The notes: generated by a model not told the origin, from the sequence alone. Numbered from the stretch's first letter, positions 25,296-35,600 are shown. The stretch is DNA of 64,000 nucleotides from Streptomyces sp. Tue6028 (GCF_002300165.1 NZ_MLCE01000023.1:363566-427565); one strand, 5' to 3'. Translations and numbers: made by a program.

Positions 25296-25793
25296 TCAGC
25301 CCTGGTACGGCTCGGCCTTGAGGATCTTCACCGAGGCGAGCTTGCCGTTCGGCAGCTCGTACTGGGCGTCCTCGCCGACCTTCTTGCCGTTCACACCGGA
25401 GCCCAGCGGGGACTGCGGGGAGTAGGTCTCGATGTCGGAGCTCGCGTACTCGCGCGAGGCCAGCAGGAAGACCAGGGTGTCGTCCTCGTCGCCGTCGAAG
25501 GCGATGGTGACGACCATGCCCGGTGCGACCACACCGTCCGCCGCGGGAGCCTCGCCGACCTTGGCGTTCTCCAGGAGCTGGGTCAGCTGGCGCACACGGA
25601 GCTCCTGCTTGCCCTGCTCCTCCTTGGCCGCGTGGTACCCGCCGTTCTCGCGCAGGTCGCCCTCCTCGCGCGCGGCCGCGATCTTGGCGGCGATCTCCGT
25701 GCGCGCAGGACCAGACAGGTGCTCCAGCTCGGCCTTGAGCTGGTTGTACGCCTCCTGGGTCAGCCAGGTGACGTTCTCGCTGGTCTGGGTCAC
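25296..25793 (-). CDS. greA: transcription elongation factor GreA
   Basis: Rescues backtracked RNA polymerase by stimulating transcript cleavage. The 165-residue protein has an N-terminal coiled-coil (LTQEAYNQLKAELEHLSGPARTEIAAKIAAAREEGDLRENGGYHAAKEEQG). The acidic tip residues are in EGDLREN, and the C-terminal FKBP-like domain holds SPLGSGVNGKKVGED. The GTG start at 25793 has GGAG about 6 bases upstream. Length is normal. Upstream on the minus strand is a 212-base leader region with an inverted repeat CGAGCC/GGCTCG at 25872-25895 near the likely promoter. Confidence 0.96.
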   Translation of the reverse strand: MTQTSENVTWLTQEAYNQLKAELEHLSGPARTEIAAKIAAAREEGDLRENGGYHAAKEEQGKQELRVRQLTQLLENAKVGEAPAADGVVAPGMVVTIAFDGDEDDTLVFLLASREYASSDIETYSPQSPLGSGVNGKKVGEDAQYELPNGKLASVKILKAEPYQG

Positions 25794-26005
25794 AGGTGCT
25801 CCTCGTAGGTACTGGGAATACAAAGCATCGCCCTACCCAGAAGAATGTTCCTTCACGGGTGGGCGAAACCACGAGCCTAACAATTCAGTGGCTCGAAAGG
25901 GAGGACATAACGCATCAGAATTACGTCAATGCAGGTCAGCGGGTATGTGCTGGTAGGAGCTGCGGGCGATGTCCGCCCGTGTGGTCCCGCCGCCTGCCGG
26001 TCCGC

Positions 26006-26407
26006 TCAGTCCGCGTGACAGCCGAGCAGCTCCGCCGTGGTGCCACGGGCCGTCGTACGCAGGGTAACCACCTTGTCGACGCGTGACGAGCTCTGGTCGA
26101 AGCGGAAGTCCGCCCGGCCCACCTCTCCGCCGTCCTCGGACTGGGAGCGGAGCGTGCAGTAGCCGTGGGCGCTCGCGTCCTTGCGTACTTCCAGGTGCAC
26201 CTCGACGGCGCTGTCCGAGACCGCCTTGAAGGTGATCACTTCCGCGCTGATCTTGCTGCCGCCGACGTAGTAGTACGCGAACCAGCCGATCAGGGCCAGC
26301 AGGGCGACGCCCAGAACACCACCGATGATCTTGAGTTTCCGGTCGGCGCGCTCGTCCGCGGAGCGGCCGTAGCGGCCCTCGGGCAGCTGGGTGCTCGCCG
26401 TACTCAT
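26006..26407 (-). CDS. DUF4307 membrane protein
   Basis: A 133-residue protein with a basic cytoplasmic N-terminus (YGRSADERADRKLK), one membrane helix (~27-47, GGVLGVALLALIGWFAYYYVGG) and an outer beta-rich domain ending in a conserved Cys pair (HGYCTLRSQ and LLGCHAD). This is the DUF4307 pattern, which in actinobacteria sits beside mca exactly as here, divergently. Function is unknown; the outward Cys pair probably forms a disulfide. Confidence 0.88.
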   Translation of the reverse strand: MSTASTQLPEGRYGRSADERADRKLKIIGGVLGVALLALIGWFAYYYVGGSKISAEVITFKAVSDSAVEVHLEVRKDASAHGYCTLRSQSEDGGEVGRADFRFDQSSSRVDKVVTLRTTARGTTAELLGCHAD

Positions 26408-26475
26408 GATCGTCCTCTCGGCAGGGCCGGGACCAGGGTCCTGGAAGGGGGCCCGTAGACAGGGCCCTGGAATTA

Positions 26476-26502
26476 TTGGCCCCCCGATTCCGTCACTATA
26501 GA
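26476..26502 (+). promoter_or_regulatory. possible promoter of mca
   Basis: TTGGCC (26476-26481) and TATAGA (26497-26502) are 15 bases apart, about 85 bases before the mca start. The -10 is good; the spacing is short. Confidence 0.35.
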
Positions 26503-26585
26503 AGCCGCCCGAGGCGCTCTCTCACGCCGGGCGCCGACCGCTGATCCACCACTGAGGCGACAGCCGACCGACCGAGGATTGAGTC

Positions 26586-27467
26586 TTGACTGACCAGCTG
26601 CGACTGATGGCCGTGCACGCCCACCCCGACGACGAGTCGAGCAAGGGCGCGGCGACCATGGCGAAGTACGTGTCCGAGGGGGTGGACGTGCTGGTCGTGA
26701 CCTGCACGGGCGGCGAGCGCGGCTCCATCCTCAATCCGAAGCTCCAGGGCGACAAGTACATCGAGGAGCACATCCACGAGGTACGCAAGAAGGAGATGGA
26801 CGAGGCCCGCGAGATCCTCGGCGTCAAGCAGGAATGGCTCGGCTTCGTCGACTCGGGCCTTCCCGAGGGCGACCCGCTGCCGCCCCTTCCCGAGGGCTGT
26901 TTCGCCCTGGAGGACGTGGACAAGGCGGCCGGTGAGCTGGTCAAGCAGATCCGCTCCTTCCGTCCGCAGGTGATCACCACCTACGACGAGAACGGCGGCT
27001 ACCCGCACCCCGACCACATCATGACCCACAAGATCTCGATGGTGGCGTTCGAGGGTGCGGCCGACACCGAGAAGTACCCGGAGTCCGAGTACGGCCCGGG
27101 TTTCCAGCCGCAGAAGCTGTACTACAACCAGGGCTTCAACCGCCCGCGCACCGAGGCGCTGCACCACGCCATGCTGGACCGCGGCCTGGACTCCCCGTAC
27201 GGGGAGTGGCTGAAGCGCTGGAGCGAGTTCGAGCGCACGGAGCGCACGCTGACCACGCACATCCCGTGCGCCGAGTTCTTCGAGATCCGTGACAAGGCGC
27301 TCATCGCGCACGCCACGCAGATCGACCCCGACGGCGGCTGGTTCAAGGTCCCGATGGAGCTCCAGAAGGAGGTCTGGCCGACCGAGGAGTACGAGCTCGC
27401 CAAGTCTCTCGTCGACACCTCCCTCCCCGAGGACGACCTCTTCGCGGGCATCCGCGACAATGCCTGA
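26586..27467 (+). CDS. mca: mycothiol S-conjugate amidase
   Basis: Cleaves mycothiol conjugates of electrophiles and antibiotics, releasing a mercapturic acid for export and recycling the sugar; cytoplasmic and zinc dependent. The 293-residue protein has the zinc-binding HPDDE at residues 13-17, the later zinc His in YPHPDH, and the long insert region (GFQPQKLYYNQGFNR) that marks Mca rather than MshB. The TTG start is supported by GAGGA 7 bases upstream and by the MTDQLRLMAVHAHPDDE start known for this family. It is divergent from a DUF4307 gene and overlaps the next small membrane protein gene. Confidence 0.95.
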   Translation: MTDQLRLMAVHAHPDDESSKGAATMAKYVSEGVDVLVVTCTGGERGSILNPKLQGDKYIEEHIHEVRKKEMDEAREILGVKQEWLGFVDSGLPEGDPLPPLPEGCFALEDVDKAAGELVKQIRSFRPQVITTYDENGGYPHPDHIMTHKISMVAFEGAADTEKYPESEYGPGFQPQKLYYNQGFNRPRTEALHHAMLDRGLDSPYGEWLKRWSEFERTERTLTTHIPCAEFFEIRDKALIAHATQIDPDGGWFKVPMELQKEVWPTEEYELAKSLVDTSLPEDDLFAGIRDNA

Positions 27468-27717
27468 CATGAGCGCAAGCCAGGCACTGACGCACCTCGT
27501 CCCCCTCGCCAAGGAGGTCGACGAGAACAAGGTCACCCCCGGCGTCCTCGGCTTCATCGTCTTCGCGGTGATGGCCCTGGCCGTATGGGGGCTGATGAAG
27601 TCCATGAACCGCCACATGGGCAAGGTCACCTTCGAGGAGGACCCGGAGAAGGACACGGCGGCCCCGGGCAAGGGCGCCGTCGGCTCCGGCGGGAAGGCCT
27701 CCCCGGCGAAGGGCTGA
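27460..27717 (+). CDS. small one-pass membrane protein downstream of mca
   Basis: An 85-residue protein with one membrane helix (~25-46, PGVLGFIVFAVMALAVWGLM) followed by a basic-acidic tail rich in Gly, Lys and Ala. It starts at ATG 27460 inside the end of mca (8-base overlap) or at ATG 27469 just after it; neither has a clear ribosome site, so translation is probably coupled to mca. Conserved in this position in Streptomyces as far as I recall; function unknown. Confidence 0.75.
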   Translation: MPDMSASQALTHLVPLAKEVDENKVTPGVLGFIVFAVMALAVWGLMKSMNRHMGKVTFEEDPEKDTAAPGKGAVGSGGKASPAKG

Positions 27718-27741
27718 GCCGGCCCTCGCGCCGAGCCGGGC

Positions 27742-28764
27742 TCAGCGCGAATGGTCCGCCAGGGACAGCAGCAGGTGCGCGCACTCCGGCCGCAGATGGT
27801 CGGAGTGCGCACCCGCAGGGCCGTTCCCCCGAGTGAACACGGCACTGGCGTCGACGCTGACGAAGCGGTGGTCGAGGACGCCGTGCGGATACGGCTCCTC
27901 GACGCCTCGCATGGCGACGGCGGACACCGGCGCGGGCGCCGTGCCGATGCCGGCGTACCCGATGCCCGCGCGTTTCTCCGCGCGCAGATGCCAGAAGCCG
28001 GTGGCGCGGTCGTGCTGCGAGTACGTCGCCACGACCGGACCGTGCAGCGGTGCCCCGGCGAGCGCCCGGAAGGTCGAGTCGAACGCGTCGCGGGGGCTCG
28101 CCATCTGCAGCAGCAGCATCGAGTCGACCGTGAACGGGCGGCCCGGCGGCCTCGGAGTGCTCCAGCCGAGTGTGGCGCCCGGCGGCCCGTCCGCCGCCCA
28201 CTGCACTGCCTCGCACAGGAAGCGGCAGCCGAAGGAGTGCCCGACGAGGTGCAGATACTGCCCGTCGCGGTTCGCCAGCACGGGAGCGGCGGCCGGATCC
28301 GCCCGATGGCGGTCCAGATAGCCGAGCAGCTGTCCGATGACCCGCGCGGCATGACCACCGGTGGACATGGCGTGGGCCCGGTCCCGGATACGGCGGTAGC
28401 CGCCGAGCGACGGGAGGGAACGGGAGGGCCAGCGGACCAGGACCGGCCACGGGACGAACGGCCGTCCCGGACGGGCGAGTCGGGGATACAGACCACGACG
28501 CCCCTCGTACTGCCGGGACACCAGGCCGAGGAGGTCGCGGACGGCGTCCAGCGCCGCGTCCCGGGAGGTCTGCCAGCCGTGCACGTACACGACGATGTCG
28601 GTGGCCCAGGGCGGCGGCGTGAGGTGCTGGGCGACATACGCGTCGAGGCGCGCGGCGGGCACCGGACGTGGGCCCGACCGGGTGGGGCGCAGCGGCCACC
28701 CGGACTCGTCCAGGTCGAAGGTGCGGATGTCGGGGGCGCGTACCCCGGCCGCGGTGGCGTTCAT
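27742..28764 (-). CDS. alpha/beta hydrolase, last gene of a STAND-CHAT operon
   Basis: A 340-residue serine hydrolase-like protein. The oxyanion region is DIVVYVHGWQTS (~55-66), the nucleophile elbow is GHSFG with Ser177, and an acid and a His can be supplied by later segments (VVATYSQHDRATGF; the final His-rich DHRFVSVDASAVF). No signal peptide, so it acts in the cytoplasm. Its ATG overlaps the stop of the CHAT protease gene as ATGA, so the two are made together. It could be the effector switched on by the CHAT protease (lipase, esterase or peptidase), but the substrate is unknown. It is convergent with the mca operon. Confidence 0.75.
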   Translation of the reverse strand: MNATAAGVRAPDIRTFDLDESGWPLRPTRSGPRPVPAARLDAYVAQHLTPPPWATDIVVYVHGWQTSRDAALDAVRDLLGLVSRQYEGRRGLYPRLARPGRPFVPWPVLVRWPSRSLPSLGGYRRIRDRAHAMSTGGHAARVIGQLLGYLDRHRADPAAAPVLANRDGQYLHLVGHSFGCRFLCEAVQWAADGPPGATLGWSTPRPPGRPFTVDSMLLLQMASPRDAFDSTFRALAGAPLHGPVVATYSQHDRATGFWHLRAEKRAGIGYAGIGTAPAPVSAVAMRGVEEPYPHGVLDHRFVSVDASAVFTRGNGPAGAHSDHLRPECAHLLLSLADHSR

Positions 28765-30044
28765 CGGGTGATCCGCTCCAGTCTGCTGTCCATGCCGCAG
28801 TGCAGGGTGTAGGCGAAGCCGAGCGGATTGCTCCAGGTGTCGGCGAAGTGCCGGGCCAGCCCGTGGGCTATCTCGCCGGCGGTCTCCCGGCCGCCCAGAT
28901 AGCGGGTGACGAACGCGTACGCGTACTCGGCGGCGAACATCTGCGGCATCTCGATCTGCGGCCCCAGCACACCGCCCGCGCCCGCCTCGATGAGAGCGCC
29001 TCCCAGGTGGACCAGCTCGGCGGAGCCCGGCAGCCCCGCGTAGCAGGCGTTCAGCAGCACCAGGGGCCGGTAGGTGAGCAGTGGGTCCTCGGAGGTGCGC
29101 CGTGCTCTGACGCTGCGGGCGTCGATGTCCTTGTGGTCGCTCAACTGCACGACGAGCAGCGGGGCGCTGTCGTCGGCGGTGTGCCGGAAGTGTCCGTGGC
29201 ACCAGAAGTACATCAACTGCTCGTCCAGGGCGCCCGAGCCGAAGGCGTCCAGCAGCTCCTTGCGCAGGGTGCGTTCGACGGCGACGGTGTTCGTCGCGAG
29301 GGCGGTCTCGACGTCGGCGGCCCGGGTGCGGCCCTCCGGGTCGATGCCCTTGTCGTGGTTCAGGCTCACCACCGGTACGGGCCGCGGCGGTGCCGACTCG
29401 TCGTCGGCGATGGACGGGTAGTAGCTGCCGGTCTGTTCGATCTGGTGCCGGTAGCCGAGGAAGCGCCGGAAGACGTCGTCCGGGCCGTCGGCGGGATCCT
29501 CCGGCAGGCAGAGCATCGGCCAGGGCAGGAACAGGTCGGAGTCGACACGGATCCGCAGCGTGCGGTCGCCGCTCAGCACCCGGGTCAGGACGTCACGGAA
29601 GCGCCGGGTGCCCGCGCCGCCGTCGCCCAACAGCTCGCCGTACAGCAGGTAGGCGCCCTGCCGGGCCAGCTCGTCGAGGATCTCGCGGTGCTCCTCCTTG
29701 GGTTCCGCCGTGAGATCCGGGCACATGGCGTACGGCAGCCGTGGACGGTCCATGACGGGGATGCCGTGCTCGTCCACCGGCTGGAAGTCGACCAGTTCCC
29801 GCTTCCACAGCTCCCGCAGACCCGCCGCCGCCGCGGTCACCGCCGCGGGCCGCACGCTCAGCTTCACCGCGTGCTCGGTCGGGGACGGGGGGACGGCCGG
29901 CCCGTACATCCGGGCCCGGATGTGGTCGTCGGCGTAGGCGTCGAGGGCGAGGACCAGGTCCGGGTGGCGGACGGAGGCGGCGGGCTGCCGGGTGAAGCCG
30001 TGGCTCGGGTCCTGGACGATCTCGGTGGGAAGTTCGCCGGGCAT
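28761..30044 (-). CDS. CHAT-domain (caspase-like) protease
   Basis: A 427-residue cytoplasmic protein. The C-terminal half is a CHAT domain with the catalytic His in the FWCHGHF segment (residues 283-285) and catalytic Cys334 in LLNACYAG. Further family features are LVVQLSD, GAGGVLGPQ and the final helices. The first ~200 residues are of unknown fold and start with the phrase MPGELPT. CHAT proteases are caspase relatives used in bacterial regulated-death and phage-defence systems, for example with type III-E CRISPR or gasdermins. GGAGG lies 10 bases before the ATG and inside the end of the previous gene, and the stop overlaps the hydrolase start, so it is translationally coupled at both ends. 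Both catalytic residues are intact. Confidence 0.85.
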   Translation of the reverse strand: MPGELPTEIVQDPSHGFTRQPAASVRHPDLVLALDAYADDHIRARMYGPAVPPSPTEHAVKLSVRPAAVTAAAAGLRELWKRELVDFQPVDEHGIPVMDRPRLPYAMCPDLTAEPKEEHREILDELARQGAYLLYGELLGDGGAGTRRFRDVLTRVLSGDRTLRIRVDSDLFLPWPMLCLPEDPADGPDDVFRRFLGYRHQIEQTGSYYPSIADDESAPPRPVPVVSLNHDKGIDPEGRTRAADVETALATNTVAVERTLRKELLDAFGSGALDEQLMYFWCHGHFRHTADDSAPLLVVQLSDHKDIDARSVRARRTSEDPLLTYRPLVLLNACYAGLPGSAELVHLGGALIEAGAGGVLGPQIEMPQMFAAEYAYAFVTRYLGGRETAGEIAHGLARHFADTWSNPLGFAYTLHCGMDSRLERITR

Positions 30045-30049
30045 GGGGC

Positions 30050-32632
30050 TCAGGCCCTCCACACGGGTTCGGCGGCCGTCGCACGCCGCGCCTCTTCGGG
30101 AACCGCCGTGCGCGGGGCCGGGCCGATCGTCCACACGTCGATCTCCGTCTCGACCTGCTGGAGGACGGTTCCGGTGGCCTGGTCGGTGATCGTGAAGCGG
30201 ATGCGGTGGCGACCGGGCAGACGTGGGACGAAGCGGAACTCCGCTCCCTCGGTGCTGATGGCGTGCAGGGGTTCGACCTCGGCGAGGGTGAGCGGGACGG
30301 CGCGGGCGGTGAGTGCGGGGCGCGGGTCCGTGGACCACGGGTGCCGGGCGCCGGAGACGATCTCCAGGGCGATGCGGGTAGGAGTGCCGTCCAGCAGAGT
30401 CACCCGGACGCGGGATCTGGACGCTTCCGGATCGTGGGCGTCGGCGCGGGGTTCGGGCTGCGTGTAGCGGGCGGCGCGGGGGATGCGGAGATTGCCGTCC
30501 GGGGCCCATTCCACCGCGTCCAGCAGGTCGGCGGGGTAGCGGCCGGCCAGCTCGTGGGACGGCTCGGAGCCCGTCGCCGACTCGGCGAGCTCGACCCAGG
30601 CCTCGCCCGCGTCGTCGCCGACGAGCCCGAACCAGTGGCGGATGTCGCCCGACCAGCGGTGGTGCGGGAACCGGCGGACGGGGTCGTGGAGGGCACGCTC
30701 CAGCAGGGTCCAGGCCGTGCCGTGCGCGCAGTCCGTGACCTCGAAGAGCCGGAGGGCCTCGTCGAACAGCGGATCCGCCTCGCTCCGCCCGTCGGCCGTG
30801 TTGCTCGTACGGCCCAGGGTCAGCGCGTGGTGGTGCAGCGCCCAGGCCTGGCCGAGCCGGTCGCCGACTTCTCGGAAGCGGTTCGTCACCGCCGGGAACT
30901 CGTGCTCCCACAGGAAACTCGGCGCGTCCGTCATCGCCAGGATCCACCACAGGTGCGCCCAGGCCGCGCCGCGCGGGTCGTCGTCCGCCTCGTGCAGAAG
31001 GCGTGCGTCGTAGAGCCCTTCGATGTCGGCGGTCCCCGATTGCAGCGACAGCCGCCCGAGCTCGGTCGCCGCCCAGGCCACACCCCGTGACTCGCCGCGG
31101 GTGTGGAACTCCTCCCTCGCGCTGTGCAGGAGCTTCTCCGCGTCCTCGACCTCGCCGCGCAGCAGACACAGCCGCCCGTACTGGAACACCGTCCACGCCT
31201 CGCCGCGTCGGTCGCCCCGGACCTGATGGGCCTCCACGGCGCGGCGGAGCAGTGGCCCGACGGGGCGCAGATCACCCCGGTCGCAGAGGACCGCGGCGCG
31301 GGTGAGGAGGGCCCATGGGTCGGCGCCGCGACCGGAGGGGAGGGCGGAGAGGTGGGCCTCGGCGTCGTGGAGCCGGCCCATGCGGTGGGCCGTGACGGCC
31401 TGTTCGAGGACACTGTCGTCGTCGGCCGGGCGTCCGGCGAGGAGAGCCACCGCCCGCTCCGGCTGCCCGGATTCCCGGGCGGCGACGGCCAGGTGCACGT
31501 CCGGCGTCACCCGTCCCGTCCTGGCCCAGAGGAACTGCCGCAGGACCAGCACCTCGGCGAGGCGGCCGTGCCGGGCCAGCTGATGCGCCAGGGTGTCGGT
31601 GAAGACGTCCGGTACGGCCGGACGGCCGACCAGGTCGACGACGGCGGCCGGATGGCCGTCGTACGCGGCGGGGTTCGCCTCGGCGGCTGCGGCGAGAGCC
31701 CGTTCGGCATCGGCCGACCGGTCGCGCAGTTCGGCGTCGCTCCAGTTCCGGTCGACCAGCGAACGGATCACGGGAGGCAGCCGGAGAACGCCCTCCCCGG
31801 CCGGGTGGAGCAGTTCGTACCGGCACAGTTCGTGGACCGCCCCAGGCCCTTGCGCCAGCGTGTCCAGCAGTTCCGCCGGAAACTCCTCGGTGTCGAGCGC
31901 GGACAGGGCTTCGAGCAGCTTCCACGCCTCTTCGGCCATCCACGCCGGGGCCGGCAGCCGCACGGGCGTGGGAGGACGCCCGCTGCCCACCGCGACCGCC
32001 ACCTGGGCCCCCACGATCCGGGCCAGCAGGGGAAGGCCCCGCGTGGCCTCCACCAGCCCGTCGAGGGACTCTCCCACGGCCGTGAGGGCGGAGTGCCCGG
32101 CCGCCTCGCCGACGAGGGCCGCCGAGTCGGTCCGGTCCAGCGGGCGCAGGTGGCAGAGAGCGACCGGCGCGCCCTGCGGTGGCCGGGCGTCCGTCGAGCC
32201 CATCAGGAGGACCGACAACGTCCTGGAGAAGGCGCTGACCAGGTCGGCCAGCAGGTCGTTCGCCGCGGAGTCCGTGGGGACTCCGTCCACGACGACGACG
32301 GCGGGATGTGCGAGGAACAGTTGCCGGCAGATGTGCACGACGGTGTCCGGGACCGCCGCCGGAGCCTGCCCGACCACCTCGGCGAGGGCCCGCGCACCGG
32401 CCTCGCCGCACGCGCCCAGCAGCCGCAGCAGTGTGACGTCGGACCGGAGCCCGAAGTCCGCGGCCCGCACGCGGAACACCGGAAGCCCCCGCTCCTCGGC
32501 GAGTTGCCGCGCGAGCACGCCGAGGAAGGCGGACTTGCCCATGCCGGGCTCGCCGGTCACCACCAGTGGGCGGCCACCCGCCAACTGCTCTCGCGCACCG
32601 GCCAGTTCCCGCGCGCGCCCGACCAGCTCCAC
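30050..32632 (-). CDS. STAND-type P-loop ATPase with TPR-like repeats
   Basis: An 860-residue predicted signalling ATPase. Walker A GEPGMGKS is at residues 27-34 and a Walker B-like strand (HPAVVVVDGVP) is near 107-117. A winged-helix-like region follows (~230-330), then ~370 residues of TPR-like helical repeats carrying recurring G-x-AW units (RGEAWTVF, RGVAWAAT, LGQAWALH, HGTAWTLL). The C-terminal ~120 residues are beta-rich (TRIALEIVSG, GRHRIRFTITDQATG). There is no membrane segment. The GTG start at 32632 follows GGAGGAGGGGG. STAND proteins switch on by ligand-driven oligomerisation, so this could gate the adjacent CHAT protease. The signal sensed is unknown. Confidence 0.75.
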   Translation of the reverse strand: MELVGRARELAGAREQLAGGRPLVVTGEPGMGKSAFLGVLARQLAEERGLPVFRVRAADFGLRSDVTLLRLLGACGEAGARALAEVVGQAPAAVPDTVVHICRQLFLAHPAVVVVDGVPTDSAANDLLADLVSAFSRTLSVLLMGSTDARPPQGAPVALCHLRPLDRTDSAALVGEAAGHSALTAVGESLDGLVEATRGLPLLARIVGAQVAVAVGSGRPPTPVRLPAPAWMAEEAWKLLEALSALDTEEFPAELLDTLAQGPGAVHELCRYELLHPAGEGVLRLPPVIRSLVDRNWSDAELRDRSADAERALAAAAEANPAAYDGHPAAVVDLVGRPAVPDVFTDTLAHQLARHGRLAEVLVLRQFLWARTGRVTPDVHLAVAARESGQPERAVALLAGRPADDDSVLEQAVTAHRMGRLHDAEAHLSALPSGRGADPWALLTRAAVLCDRGDLRPVGPLLRRAVEAHQVRGDRRGEAWTVFQYGRLCLLRGEVEDAEKLLHSAREEFHTRGESRGVAWAATELGRLSLQSGTADIEGLYDARLLHEADDDPRGAAWAHLWWILAMTDAPSFLWEHEFPAVTNRFREVGDRLGQAWALHHHALTLGRTSNTADGRSEADPLFDEALRLFEVTDCAHGTAWTLLERALHDPVRRFPHHRWSGDIRHWFGLVGDDAGEAWVELAESATGSEPSHELAGRYPADLLDAVEWAPDGNLRIPRAARYTQPEPRADAHDPEASRSRVRVTLLDGTPTRIALEIVSGARHPWSTDPRPALTARAVPLTLAEVEPLHAISTEGAEFRFVPRLPGRHRIRFTITDQATGTVLQQVETEIDVWTIGPAPRTAVPEEARRATAAEPVWRA

Positions 32633-32666
32633 CGGATCCCCCTCCTCCGCGAACGACAGGACCGTC

Positions 32667-35600
32667 CTACCGGGCCGACGGCACCGCCACCCCCATCACG
32701 TCCCGGGCGTGGCGGCCCGGGACCAGCCCCAGGCGCCAGGCCTGCCAGCCGGCGTCCAGGTCGACCCCGCGTTCCAGAAGCAGTCGGTACGCCTCGATGC
32801 AGTCGTCCAGCTTTCCGTCGCGGGAGGTGTGGCCGGCCCGGGACAGCTGGGCGAGCTCCTCCTCGGCGACGGCGGCGCCCACCTCGTAGCCCCCGGGGGC
32901 CGCGTACGGGAGCAGGGTGCAGCGCAGGAAGCGGGCCCAGTCCCCGCCCCGCCGGTCGCCGTACGAGGTGAAGAGGTCCACCGCCTCGTCGCACAGGGTC
33001 AGAGCCTGTTGCGTGCGCGCGTTCCCCGCGTCGACGACCGCCAGCTCCAGGCAGGTCCACGCCTCGCCGTGGGCGACCCCGATGCGCTGGAAGTCGGCGC
33101 GCGCGTCGACGAGGAGCTGGCGGGCGAAGCCGGAGTTGCGCAGGGAGCCGGTCTGGGCGGCGCGCTGGTCGCGGGTGACCCGGGCCGAGTGGTGCCGGGC
33201 GCACGCGAGCCCGTACACGTCCCGCATACGGGAGAACATCGTCCGGGAGCGTTCCAGCTCGCGGACCGCCTGGTTCAGGTTGCCGGCCTCCTCCAGGGCC
33301 TGGCCGAGGTAGTAGACGGTCCAGGCCTCGCCGCGCGCGTCCTCGTTCTCGCGGTGGCGGGACGCGGCCTGGCGCAGGCCGTCGACCGCGGAGGACGGGT
33401 CGCCCTCGACGAGCCGGGCGCGGGCCAGCTGGGTGAGGGCCCAGGCCTCGCCGCGGGGGTCACGGGTGCGGCCGTACAGGTCCAGGGCCTCGCGCAGCTC
33501 GCGGTCGGCGCGCGGCACGTCGCCCATGCGCAGGCCCAGCTGGCCGAGGTGGAAATGGGTCCACGCCTCGCCGTGCACGGATTCGCTCTCGCGGTGCAGG
33601 ACGAGCGCCTGGGTCAGCAGGTCGAGCGCCTGGGCGAGCCGGGAGCGGTCCCGCTCCACCGCGGCGAGCGCGTGCATCGTCCAGGCCCGGTCGGCCGCCA
33701 GGTCGGGGGAGGCCTGGAGGTCCATGGCCTCCTGGAGCTTGGCCGCCGCCTCGGTGAGGTTGCCCTGGTGGTGCAGGGTGATGCCGAGGGAGCACAGTGC
33801 CCGGGCCGCGCCCGCGTCGTGGTGCGCCTCGAAGTAGAGGTCCACGACGGAGGCCAGGGTGGTGCGCGCCTTGTCCAGTTCGCCCAGCTGGCGGGCGGCG
33901 ATGCCGGTGCGCCACTGGACCGAGCGGACCAGCAGTCCCTGGTCGACGGCCTGGGTCAGCTCGCTGATCTCGCCCAGGCGGTAGAGGTCGCCGCGCAGCA
34001 GGCAGTAGTCGCACAGGGCGCCGAGCAGATTGAGCACCGCCGCCTGGTTGACGCCCTCCGCGTGCCGCAGCGCCGCCGTGATGAAGCTCGACTCGTCGTC
34101 CAGCCAGCGCAGCGCCGCGTCGAGCGAGGTGAAGCCGTGCGGGCCGAACTGGTCCGCACGGGTGGACGTCTTGCCGTCGACGAGGCGGATCACCGAGTCG
34201 GCGAGTTCCGCGTAGTTCACGATCAGGCGTTCCTGGGCCGCCGTGCGCTCGGAGGGCTCCTCCTCGTCCATCAACCGGGCCGCGGCGAAGGAGCGGACCA
34301 GGTCGTGCAGGCGGTAGCGGCTGCCGCGCACGTGGTCGATCAGCCCCGCCTGCGAGAGCACGGTGAGATGGCGGGTCGCCTCCGGTTCGTCCGTCGCCAG
34401 CAGGGAGGCCGCCGCGGCGGCGCCCAGGGAGGCGCGGCCCGCCAGGGCCAGCCGGCGCAGCAGTCGGCGGGCCATGTCCGACTGGTCGGTGTAGCGCAGC
34501 CACAGCACCCGCTCGACGGGTTCCACCGGGCCGTACGCCTCCAGGTCCGTGGCCAGCCGGCGCGGGGTGCGCGGGCCGAGGCAGGAGCCCGCGATGCGCA
34601 GGGCGAGCGGCAGCCCGCCGCACAACTCCCGCACCCGGTCGCTGGATTCGGCGTCGTACGGGCCCGAGGCGTCCTGGGCCGCCGCGTTCAGCAGTTCCTC
34701 GCCGCCGGCCGCGTCCAGCGCCTCGACGGGGAGCTGGTGCACCCAGGCGGTGAGGTCGGCGGACAGGTCGAGCGGTTTCCGGGAGGTGACCAGGACCAGG
34801 CTGTCGGAGCGCTCGGGGATCAGGGTGCGCACCTGTCCGGCGTCGCTGGCGTCGTCCAGCACGATCGTCACGGGCAGGTCCGTCAGATGCTGGTGGTAGA
34901 GCTCGCTCAGCCGCCTGACCTGCTGGTCCTGTGAGGCGCGTTCGCGGAAGAGGAGCTGTTCGCGGGGCGCGCCGAGCCGGTTGAGGAGGTGCAGCAGGGC
35001 GTCCCGGGTGGTCAGCGGCGGGTCGTCCGGGCTGTCGCCCCGCAGGTCCACCACGCACGCGCCGCGGAACTGGTCCCTGAGGTCGTGCGCCGCCCGGACC
35101 GCGAGGGTGCTGCGGCCGGAGCCGGGCGCTCCGTGCAGCACCACGACCGTCGGTCGGGTCTCGGTGCTCGCCCGTGCCGCTTGCACCCACTGCGCGATCC
35201 GTGACAGCTCCGTCCGCCGGCCCGCGAACGGGCCCTCCGGCTTGGGTAGTTGGCCGAAGGACTGCTCCAGGACATTGCGTCGCCGGGCGGCCGCGCTCTT
35301 GTCGGTGCGGCGCAGCTGGGGCGCCCCCTGCTTGGCGCCCGTGGAGGCGCTGAGCACGCGCTGCTGGTCGAGGAAGGGGCGGATGCCCCGGACCTCCAGG
35401 GCGGTCAGCCACTGCAGCCGCAGCTGCTCGGCACCGCCGGGCTGCCCGAGCGCCCCGGCCCGGCGGCTGGCGGCCGGCACGTGCGAGGCGGTCACCTTGA
35501 GCACGGTGGCCGCCGCTCCCGCCACGGCGACGGTGGCGCCCGCGCCGACCGCCGTGCCCGCGCCCGTGCCGAACGCCAGGTCCGCGACGACGGCGGCGGC

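Noticed and set aside
31593..34934. Long plus-strand open frame of 1113 codons
   Set aside because: It is antisense to the two STAND genes and its translation is Ser/Arg/Pro low complexity; the minus-strand frames have clear domains.
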